This document shows, one piece after another, positions 1-8,531 of a stretch of 64,000 nucleotides of DNA; the first letter of the stretch is position 1, and each line of letters begins with the position of its first letter. Source of the stretch: Bacillus sp. AFS088145. Lineage in GTDB: Bacteria > Bacillota > Bacilli > Bacillales > Bacillaceae_G. The notes beneath the pieces are model-generated. The model was not told the origin of the DNA, searched no databases, and saw only the letters and a list, made by a program, of their open reading frames with translations. Where the stretch lies: the NCBI RefSeq assembly GCF_002564465.1, contig NZ_NUUX01000006.1, positions 186,001 to 250,000 of the forward strand, in the 5' to 3' direction. Position numbers and translations under genes: made by a program.

Positions 1-1149
1 ATGGTTTCGTTTCAGGATCGTGTAAGAGGTGTTATTCTTTCAACAGCCTTAGGTGATGCACTTGGGGCACCTATTGAAAAGTTAACCTATGAAGAAATAA
101 AAGAGAAATATAGACGAGTAGAGTCATTGAATACAAGTTGGTATAAAGAAGATGCTCCATATGAAGTAACACTTGGTAAAATGCGTGGACAAGGTATCGT
201 AACAGACGATACCTTGATGACCGCAGCCTTAATTAATGTTTATTTAAAAGAAAAAAGACATCTTGATGCTTATGATGTAGGAAATGAATTCGTGAAAGAG
301 ATTGCTTTTAAGAAGACATATATTCCTGAATTTGGTCGCGAAGCATTAATTATTGATCGTCTGTTTTATCCTGAAAAATATATATTTATGCGACATGTTT
401 TGGCTAATTGTGAACCTAGAGAAGCTGGTATTGGAAATATGATCAATTGTGGAGCAGCTATGTATATTGCCCCAATTGGAGTTGTTAATGCAGGCAATCC
501 GAAAGCAGCCTATGATGAAGCCATTTTATTTGCGATGGGCCATCAAAGCAGTTACGGGCTTGAAGCGGCAGGAGTTTTAGCTGCATGTGTGGCGAAAGCT
601 TTTGAAGAAAATGTAAGCATTGAAAAAATAGTTGAAACTGCTATTTTATTTGCAAAAGACGGTACAAAACAAGCGATTATTGAAATGACTGAAGCGGCAA
701 GAAAGCTTAGAGCAGAGCATGCAGAAATGGATCAAGTCATTGAAACTTTCCAAAACGTCATTGCTAAGTTTTCACCAATGAAAGATGATGTACATCGAAA
801 AATTGAGAAAGTTGGCATTCCATCAAATCATTATACACCGAGTAGACTGTTTTCAATTGAAGAGCTACCTATGGCGTTGGCATTTATCGTTTTAAATAAT
901 GGTGAATTCTATAAATCTATTTACGATGGTATAAATTCGGGACGTGATACAGATTCCATTGGCGTTATGATTGGCGTAATTCTTGGAGCAAAATATGGAT
1001 CTGCGGTTATTCATCAAGAAGATATTCAACTTTTAGAATCGAAAAATAAAATGAATCTAACCGAATTATCAGATACATTTGCTGACATTGCAAAAGAGAT
1101 TATTTTACAAGATTTAAATCTAAATGAACAAAGAAAAAGATTACTGTGA
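1..1149 (+). CDS. ADP-ribosylglycohydrolase family protein (paralog 1 of 4)
   Basis: Enzyme of the ARH/DraG fold, expected to hydrolyse a glycosidic bond to ADP-ribose or a related ribosyl compound in the cytoplasm with a two-metal centre. Visible: GDALGAP at residues 18-24, first metal motif TDDT at 68-71, second metal motif GRDTDS at 314-319, so both ligand sets look intact. The 382 aa length is normal for the family. The ATG is the first base of the window, so its ribosome binding site cannot be checked, but the N-terminus matches the usual family start. The next paralog follows after a short gap, in the same direction. The family is clear; the substrate cannot be told. Confidence 0.88.
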   Translation: MVSFQDRVRGVILSTALGDALGAPIEKLTYEEIKEKYRRVESLNTSWYKEDAPYEVTLGKMRGQGIVTDDTLMTAALINVYLKEKRHLDAYDVGNEFVKEIAFKKTYIPEFGREALIIDRLFYPEKYIFMRHVLANCEPREAGIGNMINCGAAMYIAPIGVVNAGNPKAAYDEAILFAMGHQSSYGLEAAGVLAACVAKAFEENVSIEKIVETAILFAKDGTKQAIIEMTEAARKLRAEHAEMDQVIETFQNVIAKFSPMKDDVHRKIEKVGIPSNHYTPSRLFSIEELPMALAFIVLNNGEFYKSIYDGINSGRDTDSIGVMIGVILGAKYGSAVIHQEDIQLLESKNKMNLTELSDTFADIAKEIILQDLNLNEQRKRLL

Positions 1150-1182
1150 GCAAAAGTGTAACCTGGAAGTGGAGTGAATGAA

Positions 1183-3285
1183 ATGATTTCGAATGATTAT
1201 TTAGAGAAGGTATACGCTGGATTTTTAGGAATGAATGCTGGAATCCGACTTGGTGCCCCTGTAGAACCTACTGAGTGGACACCAGAAATAATTCAGGACG
1301 TTTATGGTGATATAAATGGATATTTAAAAGATTATAAAACTTTCTCAGCAGATGATGATGCAAATGGACCGGTATTTTTCCTTCGTGCATTATATGATGA
1401 CGCGAAAGATCGTGAATTAACTCCAGAAGACGTAGGCCGTGCATGGCTCAACTATACACGTGAAGGAATCGGAATGTTTTGGTGGGGCGGAGAGGGTATT
1501 AGCACAGAACATACTGCCTATAATAATCTGAAAAAAGGCATTTCTGCGCCAAAATCTGGTTCTTCTGAAGTGAATGGGATTGTCCTTGCAGAGCAAATTG
1601 GTGGGCAAATATTCGTTGATAGCTGGGGGTTATTGTTACCTAATAATCCAAAAAAAGCAGCTGATTATGCTGAGATTGCAGCAAGCGTATCGCATGATAA
1701 AAATGGATTGTTTGGGGCGAGATTTATTGCTGCATGTATTGCTCAGGCGTTCTCTGCAAAATCAATCAAAGAGATTATTGAAGCCGGCTTAAAAGAAATA
1801 CCAGAAGAATCTACTTATGCTTTAGTTGTTAGAGCAGTTCTTGACTTTCATAAGCAGGTACCGAACGACTTCCGCCTTTGCCGTCAATATCTTGAAGACG
1901 AATGGGGATATGATAAATACCCAGGAGTTTGTCATATTATACCAAACGCAGGAGTATGTGTCCTTTCTTTACTTTATGGAAATGGCGACTTTGCAAGAAC
2001 AATTGAAATTGCAACAATGTGCGGTTGGGATACAGACTGTAATGCTGGAAACGTTGGAACAATTTTAGGTGTTTTCACTGGAATTAGCGGAATAGCTGAT
2101 CGTTATAGAAAACCAATTAATGATTTTATCGCCACTTCAAGTGTTTCTGGTTATTTAAATATTTTAGATATTCCTACATTCTCTAAATCACTAGCAATCT
2201 TAGGATACAAGATGGTAAATCAAGAGCCACCTATAGATTTAATAGATAGTTTTCGAGAAGAAGAAATTTATTTTGATTTCACGTTACCAGGTTCAACACA
2301 TGGATTGCGAACGGACTTTCCTTTTAAAACTTTCTTAAAGCACAATTCTGAGCATGGGTATCAAAGGAAAGGATCACTTGAAATCTTTATCGACAGAATG
2401 GTAAAAGGTGAAAGTAGTAAAGTTTTCTATAAGCCTTTCTACCGAAGAGAAGAATTTAATGATGAAAAATATAAACCAACGTTTGCCCCTCAAATTTATA
2501 GTGGACAAAGCGTCTCTTTAAAAATCTATTCAGATAAAATTCAAGGTGAAGACTTTATTTTAACACCTTATATTCGGAATACTTATTCAAAAGAAACTGT
2601 AAAACTGAATTCTATTACACTTACAAATGGTGAATGGAATTCGATCGAATTTATCGTGCCAGATACAGATGGTGATTTAATTGATGAAGTAGGCTTTATA
2701 ATTGAAAGTCCTTCAGAACTAACAAAAAGAGCTTTTGGAAAATTATATGTTGATGAATTCAGGATTTTTGGTAAGTCATGCTATTCAATCGATTTTTCTA
2801 AGCAAGCAATTGAATTTCTAAGTGTAACTCCATTTTCTCATCATAGAGGAGAGTGGACTCTTGAAAACGGGAAAATGAAGGTTAGTAGTTTAACAGACTG
2901 TGCAGCATTTACAGGAAACTATTATTCAAAAGATGTAGTCATTAATGCATCCATTATCCCAAAGAAAGGTGACTCTCACAATCTACTATTTAGAGCATCT
3001 GGAGTAGAACGTCATTACCAAGTAGGTTTTGATGGGAAAAATCAAGTTTCACTCATTGCGAACGATTTTGGAATTGAACGTATACACTCTGTCCCTTTTG
3101 AATGGAAACATGATGAAGAATATCAGTTTGAATTGAAATGCAAAGATAATGAAATCCGCTTTTCTATTAATAGTGATGAAGTACTCTCATATGAGCACGA
3201 TCGATTTAATCGAGGAATGGTCGGATTTGCAATGATAGAACAAGGAGAATCAATTATATCTTATTTTTCTGTGAAGGAATTATAA
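1183..3285 (+). CDS. Large ADP-ribosylglycohydrolase with C-terminal beta-rich extension (paralog 2 of 4)
   Basis: About 700 aa, roughly twice the size of its neighbours. The N-terminal half is an ADP-ribosylglycohydrolase domain of a divergent subtype: GDALGAP is replaced by a looser GIRLGAP region, the first metal motif is ADDD (about residues 56-59) and the second is GWDTD (about 281-285). From about residue 360 the sequence is beta-strand-rich with no enzyme motif; the last 150 residues resemble concanavalin-type sugar-binding sandwiches (inference only). ATG at 1183 is preferred because GGAG at 1171-1174 sits 8 nt upstream; an in-frame GTG at 1174 is possible. There is no signal peptide, so it probably acts in the cytoplasm. 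A terminator-like hairpin follows the stop. Confidence 0.82.
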   Translation: MISNDYLEKVYAGFLGMNAGIRLGAPVEPTEWTPEIIQDVYGDINGYLKDYKTFSADDDANGPVFFLRALYDDAKDRELTPEDVGRAWLNYTREGIGMFWWGGEGISTEHTAYNNLKKGISAPKSGSSEVNGIVLAEQIGGQIFVDSWGLLLPNNPKKAADYAEIAASVSHDKNGLFGARFIAACIAQAFSAKSIKEIIEAGLKEIPEESTYALVVRAVLDFHKQVPNDFRLCRQYLEDEWGYDKYPGVCHIIPNAGVCVLSLLYGNGDFARTIEIATMCGWDTDCNAGNVGTILGVFTGISGIADRYRKPINDFIATSSVSGYLNILDIPTFSKSLAILGYKMVNQEPPIDLIDSFREEEIYFDFTLPGSTHGLRTDFPFKTFLKHNSEHGYQRKGSLEIFIDRMVKGESSKVFYKPFYRREEFNDEKYKPTFAPQIYSGQSVSLKIYSDKIQGEDFILTPYIRNTYSKETVKLNSITLTNGEWNSIEFIVPDTDGDLIDEVGFIIESPSELTKRAFGKLYVDEFRIFGKSCYSIDFSKQAIEFLSVTPFSHHRGEWTLENGKMKVSSLTDCAAFTGNYYSKDVVINASIIPKKGDSHNLLFRASGVERHYQVGFDGKNQVSLIANDFGIERIHSVPFEWKHDEEYQFELKCKDNEIRFSINSDEVLSYEHDRFNRGMVGFAMIEQGESIISYFSVKEL

Positions 3286-3299
3286 GGATGAAGTTTATG

Positions 3300-3325
3300 A
3301 AAGGTAGCGTTTAGCTACCTTTTAT
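3300..3325 (+). terminator. Hairpin between paralogs 2 and 3
   Basis: AAAGGTAGC (3300-3308) pairs with GCTACCTTT (3314-3322) across a 5-nt loop and is followed by a short T-rich run. It may end or weaken the first transcript, splitting the array into genes 1-2 and genes 3-5. A short imperfect palindrome, AATCA...TGATT (about 3336-3351), follows and could be an operator. Confidence 0.6.
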
Positions 3326-3370
3326 TATACCGTCAATCACATTTTTGATTAATCTAACGAGGTGAATAGA

Positions 3371-4363
3371 ATGAATCGGAAAGAAATTTACGATAAAGTA
3401 TACGGGTGTCTGATTGGTCTTTCTGTTGGTGACGCACTTGGCGCGCCAACGGAGGGTATGACACTAGAAGGAATTAAAGAGCAATACAATTGGGTAGATG
3501 GCTTTATTTCAGACGATCCTGTTGGGACAGATGATACAGAATACTCGATGTTAACTTCCCTAATTTTACTAAAATATGGTGAGAATTTAACTTATCTAGA
3601 TATGACGTATGAATGGAGCCAATACTTATTAGATCAAAATGGTGGGTTTAAAGGCGGAGGTTTTAGTGAAGTCGATGCTATTTTTAATTTAAGAAAAGGT
3701 CTCGTTGCTCCTTATTCTGGTATGGATAATCATGAAATGTGGAGTGATGGTGTTGCAATGCGAATCGCTCCAGTTGGTGTTTATTTTGCTGGAGATCCAG
3801 AAAAAGCTGCAAAAATAGCAGAAATTGAGGCAAGAATCAGCCACGACAGAGACGGTGTCTATTGTGGAATGGCGATTGCTGCTAGTGTTGCTTATGCTAT
3901 GACAGGAAATTCTTGGGAAAAGGTCATTCAAAATGGCCTAGACGTATTACCGAAAGATTCATGGTCTTATCGTAAAATAAGTGAAGCCGTAAATATAGGG
4001 ATGAAATATTCCAATGTTCAAGATGCAATGGAAGAACTATACAATAAAGTTTCAATTTTCTATTATCCATGGGCTGACGTTGCACCTGAAGCTACGGCTT
4101 TAGCGTATGGTGTATTTGCTGCGTCCAAAGGAGATTATAAACAAGCAGTTTTAGGTGGAACAAATATTGGTCGAGATTCGGATACGATTGCTTCTATGAA
4201 TGGGGCATTATCTGGCGCATTAAACGGTGCTAGTGTGATTCCAGAGGACTGGAAGAGCAGAATCAATGTCATTAAAGGAGTATGTGTAAAGAAAACTAAA
4301 GGAATCGATATTCGTGATTTAAGTGAAAAATTTACAGATGTCATAGTTGGGAGAGGGATCTAA
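3371..4363 (+). CDS. ADP-ribosylglycohydrolase family protein (paralog 3 of 4)
   Basis: 330 aa, single ARH/DraG-type domain. Visible: GDALGAP near the N-terminus, first metal motif TDDT at about 53-56, second metal motif GRDSDT at about 267-272, so a complete two-metal site is predicted. ATG at 3371 is chosen because GAGGTG at 3359-3364 is spaced well for it; the upstream in-frame GTG at 3362 lies inside that ribosome binding site. The gene overlaps the next start by one base (TAATG), so translation is probably coupled to paralog 4. Substrate unknown; likely a ribosylated small molecule, because no DraT-type transferase or target protein is visible nearby. Confidence 0.87.
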   Translation: MNRKEIYDKVYGCLIGLSVGDALGAPTEGMTLEGIKEQYNWVDGFISDDPVGTDDTEYSMLTSLILLKYGENLTYLDMTYEWSQYLLDQNGGFKGGGFSEVDAIFNLRKGLVAPYSGMDNHEMWSDGVAMRIAPVGVYFAGDPEKAAKIAEIEARISHDRDGVYCGMAIAASVAYAMTGNSWEKVIQNGLDVLPKDSWSYRKISEAVNIGMKYSNVQDAMEELYNKVSIFYYPWADVAPEATALAYGVFAASKGDYKQAVLGGTNIGRDSDTIASMNGALSGALNGASVIPEDWKSRINVIKGVCVKKTKGIDIRDLSEKFTDVIVGRGI

Positions 4364-5406
4364 TGAATTACCAAACTTTATATAGCAAAGCTTGTGGAGC
4401 ATTTTTAGGACTCTCAGTTGGAGATTCATTAGGATTTCCCGCAATGTACCATCGCACCTCGGTTTTACCTACTAGAAGAAGGAATCGCCTTTGGGACTTT
4501 AGTAAACAGACTGATGAATATAAAATTAATAAGTTTTCGTTACCATTTACGCATGCAATAGATGAAAGTATTCTAGACTTTTCGGGCACTGATGATACTG
4601 AATTTGCGATGATTTCTGCACTTACATTACTTGAAAGCACTCAATATAGTGAAGAAGAATTTTTTAAACAGTGGAAAAAACTTGTCGTCGATCACGAAAG
4701 CGAAATTTGGAGCGGAATTAGTGAGCGCGCTTCGATTGAAAATATTAAAAAAGGTTTGATTCCACCTGCAACGGGAAATGACAATCCTCATCATTTCGAT
4801 GATGGAGCTGTTGCTAGAGCAGTACCAATTGGTATTAAGTTTAATGGAAACCCTGAAAAAGCAGCGGCTGTAGCAGAAAAAATGGCATCCATTACGAACG
4901 CAGAAGATGGAGTATATGCTGCAAAGGCTATGGCTGCTAGTATTGCAATTGCTCTTGATGGAGCTTCACCAAAGGAAGTTATTGACGCAGGTTTAAAACA
5001 GATCCCCGAGAATACATGGTTAAGTAGAAAATTAAGCCAAGCATTTTCGATTTTGGATTCAACTAATAACGATGGATTTGCTGCGATCCCACTTTGGAAT
5101 AATCAACTAGTCAACTCAATTTATAACTATGGAAATATTGCTCCTGAGACATTAGCGGTTGCCTATGCTATAATTCTTGCTACAGAAGGAAGTTTTGAAA
5201 AGAGTATCATGATGTCACTTATGTTACCTAAACAAGCCGACAGTATGCCAGCAATGGTTGGTGCATTGGCAGGCGCAATGAACGGAATAGAATCAATTTC
5301 GAAAAGTTGGGTAGATAGTGTTGATACACTTAAAGGCTTCTGTGTCCCTTATTTAAAGGGCTTAACGATTACGGATACAGTAAAACGTTTAATTGAATCA
5401 GAATAA
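4363..5406 (+). CDS. Divergent ADP-ribosylglycohydrolase, one metal ligand lost (paralog 4 of 4)
   Basis: 347 aa. It keeps the N-terminal GDSLGFP variant (residues 20-26) and the first metal motif TDDT (76-79). The second metal motif reads PKQADS (289-294) where active paralogs have GRDTDS, so the first Asp of that motif is Gln and only the second Asp remains. It also carries a basic insert (TRRRNR, 37-42). It may bind substrate without hydrolysing it, have altered metal use, or partner with paralog 3, to which it is translationally coupled. The conserved fold and intact frame argue against a pseudogene. Confidence 0.83.
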   Translation: MNYQTLYSKACGAFLGLSVGDSLGFPAMYHRTSVLPTRRRNRLWDFSKQTDEYKINKFSLPFTHAIDESILDFSGTDDTEFAMISALTLLESTQYSEEEFFKQWKKLVVDHESEIWSGISERASIENIKKGLIPPATGNDNPHHFDDGAVARAVPIGIKFNGNPEKAAAVAEKMASITNAEDGVYAAKAMAASIAIALDGASPKEVIDAGLKQIPENTWLSRKLSQAFSILDSTNNDGFAAIPLWNNQLVNSIYNYGNIAPETLAVAYAIILATEGSFEKSIMMSLMLPKQADSMPAMVGALAGAMNGIESISKSWVDSVDTLKGFCVPYLKGLTITDTVKRLIESE

Positions 5407-5456
5407 GAAGATAATAAATTTAGAAAATATGTTACATTTTAGGGGAGTAAAATCTA

Positions 5457-6473
5457 GTGAAGAATAAGAAAGCGACGATTCGAGATGTCGCAAAAGAAGC
5501 TGGTGTTTCTGTAGCTACGGTATCAAGATATATAAATAAAATAAGTTATATTAGTCCCGAAACCGAACAAAAAATTAAAGTAGTTATGAAAAAGCTTGAT
5601 TATAAACCAAACGAGATTGCTAGAGGACTTGCGAAACAAAAATCGAAAACAATTGCCTTAATTATCCCTGATATTTCAAATCCGTTCTTTCCAGAATTGG
5701 TTGTTGCAATTGAAGAAGTTGCTAAGTTAAAAGGGTATGGCCTAATACTAGTTAATTCAAATAATGATGATCTAAAAAACCCTATGTTTTGGAAGGAATT
5801 TCAAAGCAGATATATCGATGGTTTTGTGTTGGCATCATTTGAATTTAATGAAGAGATTCTAAAAAGCTTACAGAATTTACAAATACCATTTGTTAGAGTG
5901 GATCGTGCAGTCGATACGCATACAGCTAATTCAGTAGGCGTGGATAATTACCAAGGTGCTGTAATGGCTGTTGAACATTTATATGAACTTGGATGTAAAA
6001 ATATCGCTCATATTAGCGGTCCTGATGTTTTTATTCCTGCGAATGACAGGCTGAGTGGATATCTAGATACTTTGCAAAAATACTTCCCATTACAAGAACC
6101 AATTGTATACCAAGGGGATTTTGCGATGGAAAGTGGCAAGCAATTAACCCAAAAGTTGCTTGAGGATCATCCAGAAGTAGATGGTATATTTCTTGCTAAT
6201 GACTTAATGGCAATTGGTTCTTTAAAGGCATTAAAAATGCTGAATATCAAAGTGCCTTCTGACATTGCCATTATTGGATTCGATGGAATTAAAATAGCTG
6301 AAATGGTAGAACCTGAACTGAGTACAATCGTCCAACCAATCTATCGAATCGGCGTCACTGCAACTAATAAATTAATCCATTTAATAGAAGAGACAGATGA
6401 CACCGAAGAATATCAACTAGAAGTTGCACTAGTTAAAAGAGAATCTACTTTAGGTTTTTTGCCTAAGGGGTAA
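5457..6473 (+). CDS. LacI/PurR-family transcriptional regulator
   Basis: 338 aa, normal LacI-family length. The N-terminal helix-turn-helix spans about residues 5-30 (ATIRDVAKEAGVSVATVSRY), followed by the hinge region and a periplasmic-binding-protein-like effector domain with the usual IALIIPDISNPFF strand. The start is GTG at 5457 with AGGGGAG at 5441-5447. It lies 50 nt behind the four glycohydrolase genes in the same orientation, so it most likely controls them in response to a sugar-, nucleoside- or ribosyl-type ligand (inference from context). No clear LacI-type operator is visible in the short upstream gap; the array's main promoter lies outside the window. Confidence 0.9.
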   Translation: MKNKKATIRDVAKEAGVSVATVSRYINKISYISPETEQKIKVVMKKLDYKPNEIARGLAKQKSKTIALIIPDISNPFFPELVVAIEEVAKLKGYGLILVNSNNDDLKNPMFWKEFQSRYIDGFVLASFEFNEEILKSLQNLQIPFVRVDRAVDTHTANSVGVDNYQGAVMAVEHLYELGCKNIAHISGPDVFIPANDRLSGYLDTLQKYFPLQEPIVYQGDFAMESGKQLTQKLLEDHPEVDGIFLANDLMAIGSLKALKMLNIKVPSDIAIIGFDGIKIAEMVEPELSTIVQPIYRIGVTATNKLIHLIEETDDTEEYQLEVALVKRESTLGFLPKG

Positions 6474-6922
6474 TGATTCAAACTTTGCTTGGATATATTT
6501 GAATTAGAATTAGTAATAGATTTATCCCCATGTTCATAGAACTATAAGGGGAAAGACTGTAGAAAAACTCGAAGAAAATCGTGTATGCCTACAGTCTTTT
6601 TTGTTTTGTAATTGATTTAGTAAAATTTTTTGAGGAAAGATACATGATTTAAAAAACCTCATTCAATCCAATGAGATTGGTATTAATTTCCTACAATTCT
6701 CCTAAATAAGTCCTATCTAATAAAAGTCAATAAAACAATAATCCTAAGAGACTAGACTAATAAAGCATCCTGACATAAAGAATAAAACATTAGTTATCTA
6801 GCACTGTTTATACACCCATTTTTAGGTACACGGTCACGATGAAATCTAGTATCCAGTTCACTTTTGAATATTCAGATATTTTTGTAATATTAAATAAAAG
6901 TAAATAAAAAGGTGATAAACAT
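6474..6922. other. Intergenic region
   Basis: About 450 bp, AT-rich. It holds the LacI-gene terminator at its left end and AAAGGTGAT just before the next start. CTCATT/AATGAG (around 6659-6676) is a weak hairpin. No credible small ORF or RNA gene was recognised. Confidence 0.5.
6553..6604 (+). terminator. Terminator after the LacI-family gene
   Basis: AAGACTGTAG (6553-6562) pairs with CTACAGTCTT (6589-6598) and is followed by a T-run. The loop is long (26 nt). It closes the glycohydrolase/LacI unit. Confidence 0.75.
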
Positions 6923-7183
6923 ATGTGCAAAAATAATAAAACAATCATAACAATGAATAAATATTATGTAAGACCAGGTGACGAAATCGAATTTATGCCA
7001 AAAGAGGATAAAGTAAAAGAGATCAAACCGAATTTGGTAAAAGGAATTGTAACAAAAGTTCTTTCAAACTCTGTGATTGTGGATATGAGAAATGATCGTA
7101 ACCACGGACATTATTACGAACATGATCACACTGTAATCAGCCATAAAAAGTATAAAATTTTAGCACCAATATCAAAAAGTTAA
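6923..7183 (+). CDS. DUF2187 (YkvS-like) small protein
   Basis: 86 aa. The core (residues about 17-80) matches the DUF2187/YkvS pattern: a GDEIEF strand, KGIVTKVLSNSVIVD, then the Tyr/His-rich VISHKKYKIL end, likely a small beta-barrel. Function unknown in the family. ATG at 6923 has AAAGGTGAT upstream; it gives about 10 extra residues before the point where most relatives begin, so the in-frame ATG at 6953 is an alternative. Single-gene unit closed by its own terminator. Confidence 0.7.
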   Translation: MCKNNKTIITMNKYYVRPGDEIEFMPKEDKVKEIKPNLVKGIVTKVLSNSVIVDMRNDRNHGHYYEHDHTVISHKKYKILAPISKS

Positions 7184-7202
7184 ACTAACTTAATTTCCTA
7201 GA

Positions 7203-7247
7203 AAATAGCCTTAGCCCAAATTAAAGGGTTAGGGCTATTTTTTTTTT
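7203..7247 (+). terminator. Terminator after the DUF2187 gene
   Basis: AAATAGCCTTAGCCC (7203-7217) pairs with GGGTTAGGGCTATTT (7226-7240), with G-U pairs, followed by a long T-run. Confidence 0.85.
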
Positions 7248-7571
7248 GGTCAAAAGTATTCCTAATATAGTAAGAATAAAATATATTTGATCTTTTGCGA
7301 TCTATTATGGAAATTGAAATTATAGGTAACGCTCAATTTAAAGATAACTCTACCAATTCCCCTTATATTTTATAATTCTAAATTAACACACTTAAAATTA
7401 AATATTTCTGAAAATGGTTACAAAACAGTGAAATATGTAATATTTTTCATATTTTTGTAACAATTTATTCCAGTTTTTAACAAACTCAGACTTTAGACCG
7501 TTTTGCTCTTAAATTAGTTTTGTTAAAATAGAATTAGAAATATAGAAAATATTGGAAATAAGGAGGACGAA
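7248..7571. promoter_or_regulatory. Upstream region of ABC transporter with large inverted repeat
   Basis: About 320 bp, AT-rich. GTTACAAAA (7418-7426) and TTTTGTAAC (7453-7461) form a 9-bp inverted repeat, with an inner TGAAATAT/ATATTTTTCA pair, about 110 bp before the transporter start. It has no T-tail typical of a terminator, so an operator is more likely (inference). AGGAGG at 7561-7566 is the ribosome binding site of the next gene. Confidence 0.4.
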
Positions 7572-8468
7572 ATGAAAAAGGCAATTGTACAAATTAAGAA
7601 CTTATCAAAGGAAATAAAAGGGAAGAAGATTGTTTCTGATTTAAGCTTTGATATTTTTGAAGGCGAAGTTTTTGGATTCTTAGGTCCAAATGGAGCTGGT
7701 AAGACGACGACGATCAGGATGATGGTTGGTTTGATGAATATTTCTGAAGGTGACGTTATCATTAATGGTCATAGTATTAAGTCCAACTTTGAAGATGCAA
7801 TTAAGAATGTAGGGGCAATTGTAGAGAATCCAGAATTGTATAAATTTCTAAGTGGTTATGATAATTTATTGCAATATGCTCGAATGGATAAGAATGTATC
7901 AAAAGAGAAAATTGATGAAGTTGTTGAGCTTGTTGGTTTAACTGGAGCTATTCGTCAAAAAGTTAAAACGTATTCTCTTGGTATGAGACAGCGTCTTGGT
8001 CTAGCTCAATGCTTATTGCATGACCCGAAGGTTTTAATTCTTGATGAACCTACGAATGGACTTGATCCAGCGGGAATTCGTGAAATGAGGGATCACCTGC
8101 AGCTTCTTACGAAGAAAAAAGGGATGGCCATCATTGTATCGAGTCACTTATTAGCAGAAATGGAAATGATGTGTGATCGAATTGGTATTATTCAACAAGG
8201 AAAGCTAATAGATGTACAGACTGTAACAGAGCTTACAACTGAAGATATCCAAACGTATTCAATTGAAGTGAATAATAATGAAACTGCACTTAAAGTACTT
8301 TCTAAACATAATGCTCAGTTAGTTGATGGCGAAATACATATTGAATTAACGAGAGAAGATGTACCGAATGTAATTGAGTTATTAGTCGAAAATCGCATTC
8401 GCGTATATGGATTTAAGGCAAATGCAAAAACATTGGAAGATCGTTTCTTAGAAATTACGAATGTTTAA
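7572..8468 (+). CDS. ABC transporter ATP-binding protein (BcrA/NatA-like)
   Basis: 298 aa nucleotide-binding subunit of a drug- or ion-type exporter. Visible: Walker A GPNGAGKTT (about 39-47), signature YSLGMRQRLGLA (about 135-146), Walker B LILDEPTNGLDP, and the H-loop SSHLL. The C-terminal 80 residues are the regulatory tail common in BcrA-like subunits. The start is ATG 7572 with AGGAGG 6 nt upstream. The permease gene follows after 63 nt, giving a two-gene exporter. Substrate unknown; such pairs often export antibiotics or peptides. Confidence 0.9.
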   Translation: MKKAIVQIKNLSKEIKGKKIVSDLSFDIFEGEVFGFLGPNGAGKTTTIRMMVGLMNISEGDVIINGHSIKSNFEDAIKNVGAIVENPELYKFLSGYDNLLQYARMDKNVSKEKIDEVVELVGLTGAIRQKVKTYSLGMRQRLGLAQCLLHDPKVLILDEPTNGLDPAGIREMRDHLQLLTKKKGMAIIVSSHLLAEMEMMCDRIGIIQQGKLIDVQTVTELTTEDIQTYSIEVNNNETALKVLSKHNAQLVDGEIHIELTREDVPNVIELLVENRIRVYGFKANAKTLEDRFLEITNV

Positions 8469-8531
8469 CAATTCTTTAGAAGTTTCATTAGTTTGTTGAT
8501 GCTGAATTTCAAAAAGAAAGGAACTTAAATC

